From Sphingopyxis fribergensis (GTDB lineage: Bacteria > Pseudomonadota > Alphaproteobacteria > Sphingomonadales > Sphingomonadaceae), in NCBI RefSeq assembly GCF_000803645.1, contig NZ_CP009122.1:62001-126000 (forward strand): a stretch of 64,000 bases of DNA. The letters are read 5' to 3'. The notes under the pieces are model-generated. The model was given only the letters and a program-made list of their open reading frames with translations. It did no database searches and was not told the origin of the DNA. Shown here piece by piece: positions 17,501 to 23,192 of this stretch (positions within the stretch are counted from its first letter, which is position 1; each line of letters opens with the position of its first letter). The translations under genes were made by a program, and so were the position numbers.

Positions 17501-19747
17501 ACGCTGGGGTCGCTGCCCGTCGGCAGCGACGTCGATGTCCAGACCTCGATCGCCGGACAGGTGAATCTGGTCAACAGCGCCGGTCTGACACTCAACTTCT
17601 GGGACGGGGCCGGGCCAAAGAACAATGGCGCGATCAATGGCGGCACCGGCACCTGGCAAAACAGCGCTGGCAACGACAACTGGACCAACATCAACGGCAC
17701 GGTGAATGCGGCATATAGCGACGGCGCGTTCGCGGTGTTCGGCGGCACCGGCGGCACGGTCACGGTCGACAACGGTCTCGGCCAGGTGACCGCGGCCGGC
17801 ATGCAGTTTGCCGCGAATGGCTACACGATCAGCGGGGGTGAGATCGCGCTGACCGGTCCGCAATCGACCATCCGGGTCGGCGACGGCAGCACGGCCGGCG
17901 CTGGGTTCACCGCGACGATCAACGGTCCGCTCTCGGGCGACACGCAGTTGGTCAAGACCGATGCCGGCACGCTCGTCCTCGGCGGCACCAACAGCTACAC
18001 TGGCGGCACGCTGATCCATGGCGGCACCGTGCAGATCGCGGCGGATGCCAATCTTGGCGCCGCGTCGGGCGCCGTGACGTTCGACGGCGGTAGGCTTTCG
18101 ACCAGCGCCGATGTGACCAGCACGCGCGACATCATGATGACCGGTGCCGGCACGATCTCGGCCGCGAGCGGTACGACATTCACATTCAACGGCCTGCTCT
18201 CGGGCACCGGCGCGCTGACCAACGCAGGAGCCGGCACGTTTCTGCTGACCGGCGACAGCTCCGGCTTTGCGGGAAGCACCAGGGTCGAAGGAACGATGAT
18301 CGTCAACGGCAGTCTGTGCGGCGACGTCGATGTGGTGGCCGGCGGCCGCCTCGGTGGCACTGGCACCATCTGCACCACCGTGAATTCAGGCACGATCGCT
18401 CCCGGCGAGTCGATCGGCACGCTCACCGTCGCCGGTACCTACACCGGCAACAATGGCGTGATCGAGATCGAAGCCGAACTCGGTGGCGACGCCTCGCCGA
18501 CTGACCGGCTCGTCGTCACCAACGGCACGGCCGGCTCGACGGAAGTGGTCGTCATCAACCGGGGCGGCCTTGGCGCACAGACCAACGAGGGCATCAAGAT
18601 CGTTGACGTCACCGGCGGTGCGTCGAACGGTATGTTCACCTTGCGTGGCGACTATATTTTCGACGGTAGTCCGGCGGTGATCGCCGGCGCCTACGGCTAT
18701 CGTCTGTACCAGGGCGGCGTTTCGACGCCCACCGACGGCGACTGGTATTTGCGTTCGGCGCTGCTCAATGGCTCGAACGAGCCGCAGGGTCCGCTCTATC
18801 AGCCGGGCGTGCCGCTTTATGAAAATTACGGTCAGGTTCTGGCGTCGCTCAACTCCCTCCCGACGCTCCAGGAACGTGTCGGCAATCGCCAGTGGGCTCG
18901 CTCGGCCGACGGCGCCAGCACCGGCATCTGGGGCCGCATGGAAAGTACGCGGGCCCGGCCCGAGGCCCGGGTGTCGACCGCCGGCACCGATGCCAATATC
19001 GACAGCTGGAAGCTGCAGGTCGGCGCCGACCGGACGCTTAGTGAAAGCGACGAGGGCGCGCTCGTCGCCGGCATCACGGGCCATTATGGCGAGTCCAATG
19101 CATCGGTCCGTTCGATGTTTGGTGATGGCACGATCAAGGCCAAGGCCTATGGCGCCGGAGCAACGCTGACCTGGTATAGCCAGGGGGGCTTCTATGCCGA
19201 CGGCCAGGCCCAGTTCGCCTGGTTCGATGGGCGGCTGACCTCGTCGGTTCTCGGAACGCTGGTCGACGGCAACGGCGGCACGGGCAAGGCCTTCAGCCTC
19301 GAGCTCGGTAAGCGCGCCGCCGTCGGCGGTGGGCTCACGGTTACGCCGCAAGTCCAGATGAGCTATCAGGATGCCGATTTCGACAGCTTCGCCGACCCAT
19401 CCGAGGCCATCGTCTCCTCGGCGAAGGGCGACAGCCTGAAGACGCGCTGGGGCATCTCGCTCGATCATCAGCAAGCGTGGGAGTCGAACGGCGCATCGCG
19501 CCGGAGCCACCTCTATGGTCTGATCAACGTGAGCTACGAATGGCTCGACGGTACCGAGGCAAATGTGTCGGGAACTGCCATTCGCAACGCGAACGACCGG
19601 CTGCGGGGCGAGATTGCCTTGGGTGGAAGCCTCGGTCTGGGTGATCGTGTGACCATCTACAGCCAGGCGTCGGCGAGCTCGCCCTTCCGCGATTTCGGCG
19701 ACGATTACAGCATCAAGGGCGTCGCCGGCGTGCGGGTCGCCTTTTGA
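5534..19747 (+). CDS. Giant autotransporter adhesin (4737 aa) with PATR repeats and C-terminal beta-barrel
   Basis: A type Va secreted surface protein. Residues 1-38 form a long signal peptide (basic start MRGIGYSGRRNGSGAGR, hydrophobic core, cleavage near PSAAFAQ). The passenger (~39-4450) is Gly/Thr/Asn/Ser-rich and made of autotransporter-associated beta-strand repeats of the type TLVLSGANSYTGATTI, which predicts a very long parallel beta-helix. From residue ~2035 it switches to five large homologous modules (listed as a repeat). The last ~270 residues, from IWGRMES near 4466, are the translocator barrel ending in GVRVAF with the terminal Phe recognised by the BAM machinery. There are almost no charged residues or cysteines in the passenger apart from a few CSN/CDN sites, and no stop or frameshift. 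The likely role is adhesion or biofilm formation. SapC follows after 35 bp, so the two are probably co-transcribed. Confidence 0.95.
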   Translation: MRGIGYSGRRNGSGAGRLMCGTSLSAMLLLAVPSAAFAQNADRNWDANGTALGNGGTGTWNTTNSTWTPNTDGTSGPYVPWDNTLLDNAIFGGTAGTVTLGVPITVHNITFNTANYTLTGNTLTLAGTTPTITVNSGTSTINSIITGNVGLTKAGTGNLTLGGANTFSGGLNVNAGTLTLNGTNTFTGTINVNAGELAVGTNASLGNSANVVNLANGVILRSTGLLTGRVVNVSSGIADVLSGAGAAHFTGSGGVRASSCGSCGVVVELSDTTNDFTGQATLNSNNPTGPSFRSVRNVGQTSALGAGGTIVIEGRTTTSYVNYTGSGDSSNRDWQMTTGGGSPTVLLRNSGTGTLTLTGNISATGALTAGFHASSADLQLLGVLSGTNNGFRFLASGTSTITLGTDNTFTAGASIESGEVRVSKLADGGASSSLGAGTSIAVSSSGTLSYTGGTASSNRTLSFTNGTLNNDSLTGGLTLSGATSLAGSMTLGGSFTGADNTMSGIISGTGNLVSSGPATWVLSGANTRTGTITVNGGTLRGTNASSFGTVNGITVNGGTLDTGGFNLATPTLAGTGGTIALGAGTLSVTAATAQTFGGSISGSGGLMKLGSAMLTLSGANSYTGATTINNGTVRLNFSAGGAPASNILASTSTVSMAGGTLSLLGQASTANSQTFGGLTITGGNNTISATSGTGGSMAVNFGAITRSNGLVNFVLPASGSFTTSNLSMGPWATVNGSDYADVVGGNIVAFTGYVNKDDAATWANGDVVSDESLPANSPYTGTLAGDVALGGIKYTAAANSLVDLGGHTLSTDGSIIVAPTVGNATQTISNGNLTGGAGGGTLGVQQNSTGNGSFTIAATVVDNGGATGFAKAGAGLVTLSGANSYTGATTISQGTLSVNTIANGGVASAIGASTNASSNLLIQGATLQYTGANATSDRGFTIETNGPVAGSTISVTQAGSNLTFSGLVTSPDGAGLTKTGAGTLTLAGAGNDYTGVTTISGGTLAASTLADGGLVSSIGASTSASSNLVMQGGGELEYTGGTTSIDRGFTLGAGGGAVDVANLSTVLTIGGMVVGTAGQALTKNGAGTLVLSGANSGFSAGGFVNAGTLRAGSTQALGTGGWTVANGATLDLGNNAITSGGIAGGGAVNLGTARLTLNGSGLDFSGIVTGTGGVTVSGGAQTFSGCSNDYTGSTIIQSNGTLNIDCLANGGQPSGVGASGSASTNLVFNTGALNYTGSTVTTNRGFQLLGTGAIGVQNAATTLTFTGVATGAGTLRKDGAGTLVLSGANTLTGPISITGGVLRAGSATALSQNFVSFGNVAGATLDLNNFNSTFTYLNGGGTLGGNIVLGSANLSLNYGTVTAQNYAGQISGTGSFIKGGSTNFVQILSGCDNSYTGATTINSGALQVSCLTNGGTNSSIGSSGSGASNLILSGGTLRYVGSGGSTDRLFTLGASANSKIEANGTGALSFTNTGAIAFSSPDTGQTIRLGGTNTGNNSFALQITDNGTGLTSLTKEDSGTWILTNQNSTYTGVTTISGGVLGVDKLSDAGFASSIGQSSIGASNLVIGEGSTLRYTGGGDSTNRLFTLAKGVSFIESSGTGAIAFTNTGAVAYADPGQARVVALGGTNTGNNIMGASIGNSGAGVTTLAKNDAGTWSLTGDSTYTGLTNVNAGILYIGNGGTSGSIQSTTANVAGGSTLGFNRSDAVSFAGTIAGAGAVQQLGTGTTTLTGTNSYTGGTTISAGTLQLGNGGATGSIVGNVANSGTLAFNRNNAYTFGGAITGSGTIAQIGTGTTTLTAANTAGATTISAGVLNVNGALTTQTVAMTGTSTLNVNATTGAAAGGTAIFTGDAGASTINVASGITLRAAGDLGGGNDVVTVAGTLNTGAGVFSLGDGNDALVFNDPGTFSGSIAGGTGIDALQINNASFRALNGANVTGFETLTKTLGGILTLTGDHSYVNGVTVAAGRMEIGDGTATGTLIGDIANSGTLRFNRAGTSTYAGAISGTGFIQHFGSGTTIFTGNSSYTGATGINAGTLLINGDQSGATGLTSVASGATLGGTGTIGGNVNILNGGTLAAGSNGVGALTINGNLALGNTSQLNFEFGQANVPGGPLNDLVNVGGDLTLDGVVNVTEAAGGSFGPGVYRMFNYGGALTNNGLTVGSVPAGTQAFVQTALANQVNLVNTAGLTLSFWDGAAGPKNDNSIQGGDGIWRVGGGENNWTDENGGVNADYAQDSFAIFQGTGGTVTVDNTGGSVQASGMQFTADGYVITGAPLTLTGTQAFIRVGDGSAGDAGLTATIGAALGGAAQLVKTDGGTLVLSGTSSYTGGTAIDGGTLRISSDANLGDAAGGLSLDGGTLNTTASLTSARIIDLAGDGTFLTDTGTSLTLSGAISGAGALTKDGAGSLVLTNAGTYAGGTTISAGTLQLGGGGTTGSILGDVVNNGVLTFNRSDAVTFTGAVTGAGAVNQIGTGTTILTADNSYTGGTMISAGVLQLGSGGTSGGIIGDVVNNAALIFNRSNALTFGGLISGTGSIEQAGSGTTILTGANSYVGPTTVSSGTLLINGDQSAATGATSVASGATLGGIGIIGGDVTLAGGATLAPSDATGPGTLTINGNLALAGTSRLDYEFGQSNVIGGPLNDLTQVGGDLTLDGTIDVTVSPGGDFGPGLYRVISYGGALNDQGLDLGTLPPGSLVSVQTSIANQINLINATGATLNFWDGANLANKGDGAVNGGDGTWQNSSGNDNWTETSGAVNGAYTDASFAIFAAAPGMVDVDNSLGAVTASGLQFASDGYTIIGQDLTLVGPQSTIRVGDGTALGLGYTATIDAALIGNTQLIKADLGTLVLSGTNIYTGGTQIDAGTLRIASDANLGDAAGALSLNGGTLNTTADISSSRAVDFLGAGTLLTDAGTTLTLSGAMAGSGGFTKAGAGSLVLSGTNSFGGGVDVTAGSLFVNGDQSAATGATSIASGATLGGSGIIGGNVTLADGATLAAGTNNVGTLTINGNLALSAGSVLDFAFGEANVAGGSRNDLVNVGGDLTLDGTINVSVPAGGSFGPGIFRVFNYGGALTDNGLTLGALPGGSDVSVQTAIAGQVNLVNTAGLTLSFWDGNAGPKNDGTINGGDGVWRVGGGSNNWTSASGTPNADYMQNSFAIFSAAPGTVTIDDVGGGVQASGMQFASDGYMITGDALTLTGTQAIVQVGDGSVASSGYTATVAAEITGGAQLVKTDAGTLVLSGTNSYTGGTAINGGRIRISSDANLGDAAGALSFDGGTLQTTADISSSRAVTLAGGGTVLTDTGTTFTLSGVILGAGGLTKDGSGTLLFTGANGYTGGTTIAAGTLQLGNGGTTGSLTGDVINNGTLAFNRSDSLTFAGTVSGTGAVNQIGTGTTILTANNNYTGGTTISAGTLQLGGGGTTGFILGDVTNNGTLAFNRSDAVTFAGAVTGAGAVNQIGTGTTILTANNSYTGGTTVNGGTLLVNGDQSAATGLTSVALGATLGGTGTIGGDVFVADGATLAPGAGGAGALTVNGNLALSAGALLAYDFGAANAPGNPLNDVVNVGGDLTLDGTLNVTVTPGGAFDIGLYRIANYNGTLTDNGLALGTLPAGADAFVQTSVANQVNLINVGGVTLNFWDGAAGPKFNGAVNGGDGIWQNSTGNDNWADATGAVNAGYDDGAFAIFTGNAGTVTIDNGLGAVTASGLQFAVDGYTVAGDALTLTGPQSVIRVGDGTAAGAGYTATITSEIAGGTQLVKTDAGTLVLTGVNSYTGGTAINGGTVRIASDANLGAATGGLSLNGGTLNATADLTSARAVELAGSGTFLTDPGTALTLSGALTGAGSLVKTGSGTLTLSGTGGYTGATNVNAGTLLVNGDYTGATGLTSVASGASLGGTGMIGGDVSLADGATLTPGASGAGTLTIAGDLSLAAGTTLAYEFGAANVAGGALNDLVNVGGNLVLDGTINVTVPAGGAFDVGVYRVFNYGGALTDNGLTLGSLPVGSDVDVQTSIAGQVNLVNSAGLTLNFWDGAGPKNNGAINGGTGTWQNSAGNDNWTNINGTVNAAYSDGAFAVFGGTGGTVTVDNGLGQVTAAGMQFAANGYTISGGEIALTGPQSTIRVGDGSTAGAGFTATINGPLSGDTQLVKTDAGTLVLGGTNSYTGGTLIHGGTVQIAADANLGAASGAVTFDGGRLSTSADVTSTRDIMMTGAGTISAASGTTFTFNGLLSGTGALTNAGAGTFLLTGDSSGFAGSTRVEGTMIVNGSLCGDVDVVAGGRLGGTGTICTTVNSGTIAPGESIGTLTVAGTYTGNNGVIEIEAELGGDASPTDRLVVTNGTAGSTEVVVINRGGLGAQTNEGIKIVDVTGGASNGMFTLRGDYIFDGSPAVIAGAYGYRLYQGGVSTPTDGDWYLRSALLNGSNEPQGPLYQPGVPLYENYGQVLASLNSLPTLQERVGNRQWARSADGASTGIWGRMESTRARPEARVSTAGTDANIDSWKLQVGADRTLSESDEGALVAGITGHYGESNASVRSMFGDGTIKAKAYGAGATLTWYSQGGFYADGQAQFAWFDGRLTSSVLGTLVDGNGGTGKAFSLELGKRAAVGGGLTVTPQVQMSYQDADFDSFADPSEAIVSSAKGDSLKTRWGISLDHQQAWESNGASRRSHLYGLINVSYEWLDGTEANVSGTAIRNANDRLRGEIALGGSLGLGDRVTIYSQASASSPFRDFGDDYSIKGVAGVRVAF
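11642..18250 (+). repeat. Five tandem long modules in the autotransporter, organised as a ~2.75 kb second-order duplication
   Basis: Each module starts with a (L)L(I/V)NGDQS or related sequence (at 11642, 13217, 14390, 15965, 17132) and contains a GGDLTLDG..NV block, an (S/N)FWDG block (TTCTGG at 12117, 13685, 14855, 16430, 17597) and a DANLG block. Successive spacings are 1575, 1173, 1575 and 1167 bp: long and short modules alternate. The long ones carry an extra pair of TLQLG..FNRS..IGTGTT sub-repeats. Modules 1+2 (11642-14389) and 3+4 (14390-17131) are therefore two copies of one ~2.75 kb unit, and module 5 is a partial third copy. Confidence 0.85.
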
Positions 19748-19782
19748 GGCTTCGGATTTATGGGATCACATAGGAGAAAATG

Positions 19783-20577
19783 ATGGCCAGCGCAGCGCAA
19801 AGCGCGACCTTGCCCCTGTTCTACAAAGACCTGACGCCGATCAACATTCGCGATCACGGTAGCTGGCGGAGCCGCACGACCGACAAGGCGAGCTGGCTCG
19901 CCGCGCAGCATGTCGTGCCGCTCACGGTCGAAGAGTTCGCCGAGGCGCAGCGTCATTATCCAATCATCTTTTCGATGGGCGAGAATCCCGTCCCGCTCGC
20001 GTTGATGGGCCTCAACGACGGAGTGAACGTGTTTGTCGAAGCGGACGGCAGCCTCGCCGAAGCTGTCTATATCCCCGCCTATGTCCGGCGTTATCCGTTC
20101 ATGCTGGCCCGCATATCGCCCGAGAGCAGCGATCTCTCGCTCTGCTTCGATGCGACGACCGATCTGGTGGGCGACTTTGCCGATGGTACCGCCCTGTTCG
20201 ATGGCGACGCTCCCAGCGAAGCCTGTCGCTCGACGCTGCAATTTTGCGAGCAATTCGAGATCGCCGGCCAGAAGACCAGCGCCTTCGTGGCCGAGCTCGT
20301 CGAGCATGGCCTTCTCATGGACGGCGAACTGACGATCCAGCCCGGAAATGGAGGTCCGCCCTTCGTCTATCGCGGATTTCAGATGATCGACGAGGCGAAG
20401 TTTCGCGAACTCGATGCCGAGGTGCTTCGCGACTGGAACCGGAACGGCGCGCTGACCCTGGTAATTGCTCATCTCTTTTCGCTGGGCCTGATGAGCAAGG
20501 TCTTCAATCGCCAGCAGGCCGCGTCGCGACCTGACGCTGAATTCCAAGGCTCCCCTGCCGGCTCCGCGTCACAATGA
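19783..20577 (+). CDS. SapC-family protein
   Basis: A 264-aa protein with the SapC-family layout: PLFYKDLTPINIRDHGSW near the start, HVVPLTVEEFAEAQRHYPI, the FVEADGSLAEAVYIPAYVRRYPF block, and C-terminal FQMIDEAKFRELD. There is no signal peptide or membrane helix, so it is probably cytoplasmic. The family name comes from a Campylobacter fetus S-layer locus; in proteobacteria these proteins sit beside TonB receptors, tryptophan-halogenase-like enzymes or surface proteins and have no proven activity. Here it lies 35 bp after the autotransporter stop, with a good AGGAG (19772-19776). Two adjacent ATGs (19780, 19783) are possible; the second has the better spacing. Context suggests a role in making or regulating the giant adhesin. 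Confidence 0.85.
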   Translation: MASAAQSATLPLFYKDLTPINIRDHGSWRSRTTDKASWLAAQHVVPLTVEEFAEAQRHYPIIFSMGENPVPLALMGLNDGVNVFVEADGSLAEAVYIPAYVRRYPFMLARISPESSDLSLCFDATTDLVGDFADGTALFDGDAPSEACRSTLQFCEQFEIAGQKTSAFVAELVEHGLLMDGELTIQPGNGGPPFVYRGFQMIDEAKFRELDAEVLRDWNRNGALTLVIAHLFSLGLMSKVFNRQQAASRPDAEFQGSPAGSASQ

Positions 20578-20735
20578 ATTTGCTGCGACGTCTTGGATGC
20601 TTCGTCGGCAAACATGAGCGCTGGCGCGAGCGGGTATGGCGGGAGGGTTCCTTCTACAAGGGCGTGTGCAAGCATTGTCGAACGCCGATGGTCCAGGATG
20701 CCCGACGCCGCTGGCATGTCGACCGCGCACGCTGA
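20574..20735 (+). CDS. Small zinc-ribbon-like protein, 53 aa
   Basis: This short frame starts with an ATG that overlaps the SapC stop (ATGA at 20574-20577), a translational-coupling arrangement. The product begins MNLLRRLGCFVGKHERWR and contains VCKHCRTPMVQD near residues 31-42, followed by RRRWHVDRAR. The CxxC pair plus an upstream Cys9/His14 could bind zinc; the protein is strongly basic. Similar ~55-aa proteins with the pattern KH..W..G..CR.CR.PM..D..W are common in sphingomonads, as I recall, without known function. Being encoded in an operon with the autotransporter and SapC is the main clue to its role. Confidence 0.6.
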   Translation: MNLLRRLGCFVGKHERWRERVWREGSFYKGVCKHCRTPMVQDARRRWHVDRAR

Positions 20736-20777
20736 AATGTCATGTCATGTCCGGACGCTGAAGCGAATTGAGGATCG

Positions 20778-21281
20778 ATGCGCCGGGAAATCATCCTGTC
20801 GGCGGCCGCCATTGCCGCCCTGCTGTGGTCGGGAAGAAGCACTGCTCCGCGCGTCCACGACACCTCAGCCGACGATCGGATCATCCTCGTTGATGTCTTC
20901 ACGTCGGTGGAAGACTGCGCGGCCGCGTCCGGCCTCGGCCATGCGGTCTGCGTGACGGGCGATCGAGCCGCCCGCGCCAAGCACGGCCGGTCCGGTCCGA
21001 AATTCAATACGCGGGCGCTTTGCGAGGCGCGCTTCGGGACGGACGGCTGCGTCACCGAGCGCGCCGGATCCGGGCGGGTGATGCCGCGACCTGCCGGTTT
21101 TCTGCTGTGCAGCGTCGGGCCGCGCGGTTGCCGGACGCCCATCTATGCTCCGGTCTATCGAACGGTCACTGGCGCGCAGTTCACCGTTACAGGCGAGGGA
21201 AATATTCGCCGCCTGTCGGCATATGGCGGACGTTATCGAATCAGCCGGGTGACCGCAAACCGGACCGATATCGGAGCATGA
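20778..21281 (+). CDS. DUF1190 (YgiB)-like exported protein
   Basis: A 167-aa protein with an N-terminal signal or anchor segment (MRREIILSAAAIAALLW). The region from residue ~40, FTSVEDCAAASGLGHAVC, then APKF-like SGPKFNTRALCEARFG and CV, follows the DUF1190/YgiB pattern (F.s..DC..g......C..........a.r....PkF.tr..Ce..fG...C) with conserved cysteines, suggesting disulfide bonds in the periplasm. The family has no established function. A GAGG lies upstream of the ATG at 20778. The gene is 42 bp downstream of the 53-aa gene, so it may be the last gene of the autotransporter operon. It faces the diguanylate cyclase gene across a 50-bp gap with no clear terminator. Confidence 0.6.
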   Translation: MRREIILSAAAIAALLWSGRSTAPRVHDTSADDRIILVDVFTSVEDCAAASGLGHAVCVTGDRAARAKHGRSGPKFNTRALCEARFGTDGCVTERAGSGRVMPRPAGFLLCSVGPRGCRTPIYAPVYRTVTGAQFTVTGEGNIRRLSAYGGRYRISRVTANRTDIGA

Positions 21282-21331
21282 CCGGCTGCGTCGCCGTCCG
21301 CTCGGCCACCGATATGTGTTGTTCGCGAGGA

Positions 21332-22324
21332 TCAGCGCGTGACCGACGCGATCGAGATGCGATCGCGGCCGAGGCGCTTCGCGCGGTAAAGCAATTCATC
21401 CGAAGCGCGCAGCAATTCGGCCGCGTGACTGACAATCGATCCGTCGACGGCATCCCCCTCGATCAAGGCGACGCCGATGCTGATCGTCACCCGCCCGCGA
21501 TCCGTCGCCGGATGCGGAACCGCGAGGCTGTTGACGGCCTGTCGGCACCGGTCGGCAAGCTCGCCGGCAGTTCGGGGGCTCGCATCGGGAAGGACCAACG
21601 CAAACTCTTCGCCCCCGTAGCGGGCGACGGCAGCCGTCCCGCGACTACATTCCTCGAGCGCCGCCGAAACCGCGCGCAGGCATTTGTCGCCCGCGGGGTG
21701 ACCGAAACGATCATTATAGAGTTTGAAATGGTCGATATCGATGAGCAACACCGCCACGCTTGCGGATTCCGCGCCAGCGCGGCGCAATTCGCGGCGCAAT
21801 CGCATTTCGAGACCGCGTCGGTTGAGCAATCCCGTCAGATGGTCGCGGGCCGCTATCGAGAGCAGCCGGCGGCGCGACCGCTGAAGCCGCCTTTCGGTGC
21901 GAACGCGCCGCGTTATATCGGCGGCGGCAACGCACAGTCCGCCGACATGCCCGTCCTCGACGAGCGGCGCAAAGGAAAGTTGCAGCTGACGACCACGCCA
22001 GGCGACGACAAGATCGCGGAGTTGCTCGCCTGCATCCGCCTTGGCGAAACAGGAGCTCAATATCGTATCGGCATCGGCCAGCAGGCTCGCCGCGTAACGA
22101 CCCGCAAGCGCGCCGGTGGGACATCCTGCAAGCTCGGCCATGCGCTCATTCGCCGCGGTGAACCGGCGCTGCCGGTCGATGACGCAAAGAGCAATCGGAG
22201 CTATCGCAAAATAGGCGGGACGTCGGGGTCCGGATGAGCTTGCCGGTGGCTGCCGCGACGTGCCGGTCCCGGCTCCGTGCCGGTTGCCTGCCGTGCGCGC
22301 CCACGACCCCAAGGCGAGTTCCAT
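21332..22324 (-). CDS. PAS-GGDEF diguanylate cyclase
   Basis: A 330-aa protein that should make cyclic di-GMP from two GTP. A PAS domain occupies residues ~40-140 (FAIAPIALCVIDRQRRFTAA through GGLCVAAADITRR). A short helical linker leads to a GGDEF domain from DHLTGLLNRRGLEMR to the end. The active-site signature is intact as RYGGEEFALVLPD (GGEEF at ~237-241). The position of the usual inhibitory RxxD site, five residues upstream, reads RGTA, so product inhibition by that site is unlikely. The frame is open to an ATG at 22432, but the ATG at 22324 has the only good Shine-Dalgarno (CGGAG, 6 nt away) and begins just before the PAS domain. It is transcribed divergently from the response regulator, sharing the motif at 22423-22442. 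No membrane helix: a soluble sensor. Confidence 0.85.
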   Translation of the reverse strand: MELALGSWARTAGNRHGAGTGTSRQPPASSSGPRRPAYFAIAPIALCVIDRQRRFTAANERMAELAGCPTGALAGRYAASLLADADTILSSCFAKADAGEQLRDLVVAWRGRQLQLSFAPLVEDGHVGGLCVAAADITRRVRTERRLQRSRRRLLSIAARDHLTGLLNRRGLEMRLRRELRRAGAESASVAVLLIDIDHFKLYNDRFGHPAGDKCLRAVSAALEECSRGTAAVARYGGEEFALVLPDASPRTAGELADRCRQAVNSLAVPHPATDRGRVTISIGVALIEGDAVDGSIVSHAAELLRASDELLYRAKRLGRDRISIASVTR

Positions 22325-22422
22325 GCTCAACTCCGTCGACTGAACTTGTGGGGGCGCTCTGGCTCCTACACCGGCGGTTGTCATGTTAAGGATTGCAAAT
22401 TCTGCCCGCTTTCGCTGCTCGC

Positions 22423-22442
22423 TGTAAAACATTGTTAACCAT
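22423..22442. promoter_or_regulatory. CtrA-like motif between the cyclase and the response regulator
   Basis: TGTAAAACATTGTTAACCAT contains GTAA-N7-TTAACCAT, matching the CtrA consensus at 7 of 8 half-site bases plus the conserved CCAT extension, and sharing 15 of the first 16 bases with 5251-5266. It lies 67 bp upstream of the regulator ATG and ~100 bp upstream of the cyclase ATG, so it could act on both. Confidence 0.5.
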
Positions 22443-22508
22443 CACATCTGTCCTCGCATTCTGCGCTCGATTCCCTAAGGTTCCGCTCCGTTGGAGGCAG
22501 GGGTGGTG

Positions 22509-23192
22509 ATGCGGGTCGCGATACTGGAAGACGATCTGGCGCAGGCCGGATATGTTACTAAATTCTTGAACGAAGCGGGCCATCGGTGCGAACATTTCGC
22601 CGAGGGCCAGGAACTGATCCGCGCGCTGCGCCGCGAGACGTTTGATCTCCTCGTTCTGGACTGGAACGTCCCGGGGGCGTCGGGTTTCGATGTGCTGCAA
22701 TGGACGAGGATCAATCTCGACGCGCCGCCGCCGGCGCTCATGCTGACGAGCCGCTCGACCGAGGAAGATATTGTCGAAGGTCTCCGGGCCGGCGCCGACG
22801 ATTTTGTCGTCAAGCCCGTTTCGGCTCCGGTTCTGCTTGCGCGCGTCAATGCCATCGCCCGACGCGTTCACCCCCATTCCGTCAGCGGCACCGAGAGTTT
22901 CGGGCCCTATCGCTTCGACACCCGCGCAGAGTGCCTCGAGATCGATGGCGTTCCGGTTAGTCTCACCGCGAAGGAATTCGCCTTGGCGCTGCTCCTGTTC
23001 CGCAATACCCACCGCGCCCTTTCGCGCGCCTATATCTTCGAATCCTTGTGGGGCCGCAGCCCCGACCTCCCGACCCGGACGCTCGACGTCCATATCTCGA
23101 ATGTTCGCACAAAGCTCAACCTCCGCCCGTCGAACGGGTACAAGCTCGTCCCCGTCTACGCATATGGATATCGTCTTGAAGCGCTTGCCTGA
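22509..23192 (+). CDS. OmpR/PhoB-family response regulator
   Basis: A 227-aa two-domain regulator. The receiver domain (1-118) has the acidic pair at 8-9 (LEDD), phospho-acceptor Asp51 in LVLDWNVPG, Thr80 and Lys102 (VVKPV): all key residues are present. The C-terminal winged helix (~130-225) has LTAKEFALALLLFRN and TRTLDVHISNVRTKLNL, typical of OmpR DNA-binding domains. The ATG at 22509 follows GGAGG...GGGG; earlier TTG/GTG codons are possible but add little. Its 3' end overlaps the LysM-FecR gene by 29 bp, and a CHASE2 histidine kinase follows, so the three form an operon and the kinase is the probable partner. Targets are unknown; the neighbouring surface-protein operons are obvious candidates. 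Confidence 0.92.
   Translation: MRVAILEDDLAQAGYVTKFLNEAGHRCEHFAEGQELIRALRRETFDLLVLDWNVPGASGFDVLQWTRINLDAPPPALMLTSRSTEEDIVEGLRAGADDFVVKPVSAPVLLARVNAIARRVHPHSVSGTESFGPYRFDTRAECLEIDGVPVSLTAKEFALALLLFRNTHRALSRAYIFESLWGRSPDLPTRTLDVHISNVRTKLNLRPSNGYKLVPVYAYGYRLEALA

Noticed and set aside
5900..18200. CRISPR-like regularly spaced repeats
   Set aside because: The repetition is within one reading frame and encodes beta-helix strands; units differ in length and sequence and there are no short identical direct repeats with unique spacers.
22771..23163. Upstream extension of the LysM-FecR protein
   Set aside because: These codons are the response-regulator gene read in another frame; the signal peptide begins only after ATG 23164.
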